37,973 bases of DNA from Pseudomonas sp. PDM15 (GTDB lineage Bacteria; Pseudomonadota; Gammaproteobacteria; Pseudomonadales; Pseudomonadaceae). Position numbers and translations under genes: made by a program. Under the pieces are notes generated by a model. That model had not been told where the DNA came from, searched no databases, and worked only from the letters and a program-made list of their open reading frames with translations. The DNA is taken from contig NZ_JACVAA010000012.1 in the NCBI RefSeq assembly GCF_014851565.1, positions 1-37,973 on the forward strand. Reading direction: 5' to 3'. Positions 37,402 through 37,973 of the stretch are shown here, in pieces; the first letter of the stretch is position 1, and every line of letters begins with the position of its first letter.

Positions 37402-37920
37402 TTAGTCCGAGAGCGGGGCAAAAGCCGCCTCGATCCAGTTAGAAAACTCGCTCGCAAGATGCCAGCGATGGGCAGAAACAGCCCCTGGAATGATCATCGT
37501 GGGGAACTCGACAGTCAGCTTGGCTCGGAAGCCGAGCCCTTCGTTACGAAACTGGTGGCGCACGCCACCAATCACTAGGCCGTTTTCTGCCTTAGCTACG
37601 CCTGCCGCTTGATAGGGATACGCAGGATCGGGGGGGGAACGAAGGCTGGAAAGATCCTGATAGTCGATCATGAACCTGCCTACTAACGGGGAGCCTCCTG
37701 TGGTCTCAATCACCTCCTGAGCACCGTTAGCATTCGTTTGAATGACATAGTGATCAGGAGAGGCAGCGAGCATCGCCAGTTCGTCATTCAGCTCTGTACG
37801 CTTGAGGAACCAATCGACGAATTCGCTTGCAGAGCCTCGATCAACCAGTAGCTCGGTGACGCTGAAGCGACGACGGCCATATGAAATCCGGGCAACAAAA
37901 TTTGCCACAGGCTGAGACAT
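37402..37920 (-). CDS. Hypothetical protein at the right edge
   Basis: 172 aa from the ATG at 37920 (MSQPVANFVA). The frame stays open to the window edge, so an earlier start outside is possible. Soluble, with alternating short strands and helices (YVIQTNANGAQEVIETTGGS; LGFRAKLTVEFPTMIIPGAV; HRWHLASEFSNWIEAAF). I do not recognise the family. It is upstream of the transporter gene on the same strand, 125 bp apart. Confidence 0.6.
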   Translation of the reverse strand: MSQPVANFVARISYGRRRFSVTELLVDRGSASEFVDWFLKRTELNDELAMLAASPDHYVIQTNANGAQEVIETTGGSPLVGRFMIDYQDLSSLRSPPDPAYPYQAAGVAKAENGLVIGGVRHQFRNEGLGFRAKLTVEFPTMIIPGAVSAHRWHLASEFSNWIEAAFAPLSD

Positions 37921-37973
37921 AGCAAGCTCATGTTGAAGGAGCTGCCGAATTCCATTCGATCCCAATGCAATTT

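Larger units (their letters stand above)
26199..37973. mobile_element. Tn7-like transposon, one end visible, other end beyond window
   Basis: The boundary is placed at TGTGGTC (26199), which resembles the Tn7 terminus TGTGGGCGGACAAAAT: here TGTGG is also followed by ACAAAAT. Three ACTGTCGC repeats follow within 140 bp, as TnsB-binding sites do. tnsC, tnsB, tnsA and tnsD lie inside. The bases at 26194-26198 (CGAGT) would be the 5-bp target duplication. No matching second end, inverted repeat array or second CGAGT next to an ACA terminus was found rightward, so the right limit shown is only the window edge. Confidence 0.6.

Noticed and set aside
30683..37973. Second end of the Tn7-like transposon within the window
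   Set aside because: No inverted array of ACTGTCGC repeats, no TGTGGTC terminus in reverse, and no CGAGT next to an ACA terminus was found by eye; only a weak look-alike near 31270.

Overview
The window looks like accessory DNA of a high-GC gammaproteobacterium, most likely a Pseudomonas. This is inferred from the base composition of the left two thirds, codon use and gene types; no rRNA, tRNA or core housekeeping gene is present to prove it. The left ~26.2 kb reads as a large conjugative element (integrative conjugative element or megaplasmid). The right ~11.8 kb reads as part of a Tn7-like transposon inserted into it.

Positions 1-1554 hold a type IV pilus PilV shufflon: six 19-bp sfx-like sites, all in the same orientation, each followed on the minus strand by a promoterless PilV C-terminal cassette beginning Cys-Gln-Ser-Gly-x-Trp. 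Next to them lies rci, the shufflon recombinase, preceded by an overlapping Xre-type regulator frame that lacks a normal start codon. No invariant pilV part lies on the side from which the cassettes are read, so all six are silent as drawn; the invariant part is expected beyond the left edge.

Positions 3.2-12.6 kb hold a minus-strand operon of three unknown genes, a SMARCAL1-like SNF2 helicase, a higBA toxin-antitoxin pair, an N6-adenine DNA methyltransferase with its own promoter, and an eight-gene minus-strand array of unknown proteins led by a SprT-like metalloprotease.

Positions 12.7-26.2 kb hold a divergent plus-strand block. It starts from a good sigma70 promoter with an HsdM-like methylase relative, a DndC/PAPS-reductase-like protein, a C5-cytosine methyltransferase, small proteins, an ASCH-domain protein and a zinc-ribbon protein, mostly joined by ATGA overlaps. 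A second group follows: a Gp37/Gp68 (DUF5131) cysteine-motif protein, a PD-(D/E)XK-like nuclease overlapping a second SNF2-type helicase, a DprA with a long C-terminal extension, and a 359-codon gene that runs into the transposon end. The whole reads as DNA modification, processing and single-strand handling for a transferred element.

From 26199 rightward the DNA is visibly more AT-rich through tnsC-tnsB-tnsA. The TGTGG terminus and three copies of an ACTGTCGC-containing repeat mark one transposon end. tnsA, tnsB and tnsC overlap by ATGA and point toward that end; a tnsD/tniQ gene diverges from tnsA across a 665-bp intergenic region rich in hairpins. Further right lie apparent cargo genes: an AbiEi/DUF6088-like protein, a membrane protein, an orphan MbcA/ParS-type antitoxin, a membrane-anchored coiled-coil protein, a 186-bp MITE-like element, a thioesterase, a TetR-like remnant, a YdcZ-type transporter and an unknown protein at the right edge. 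The second transposon end was not found in the window.
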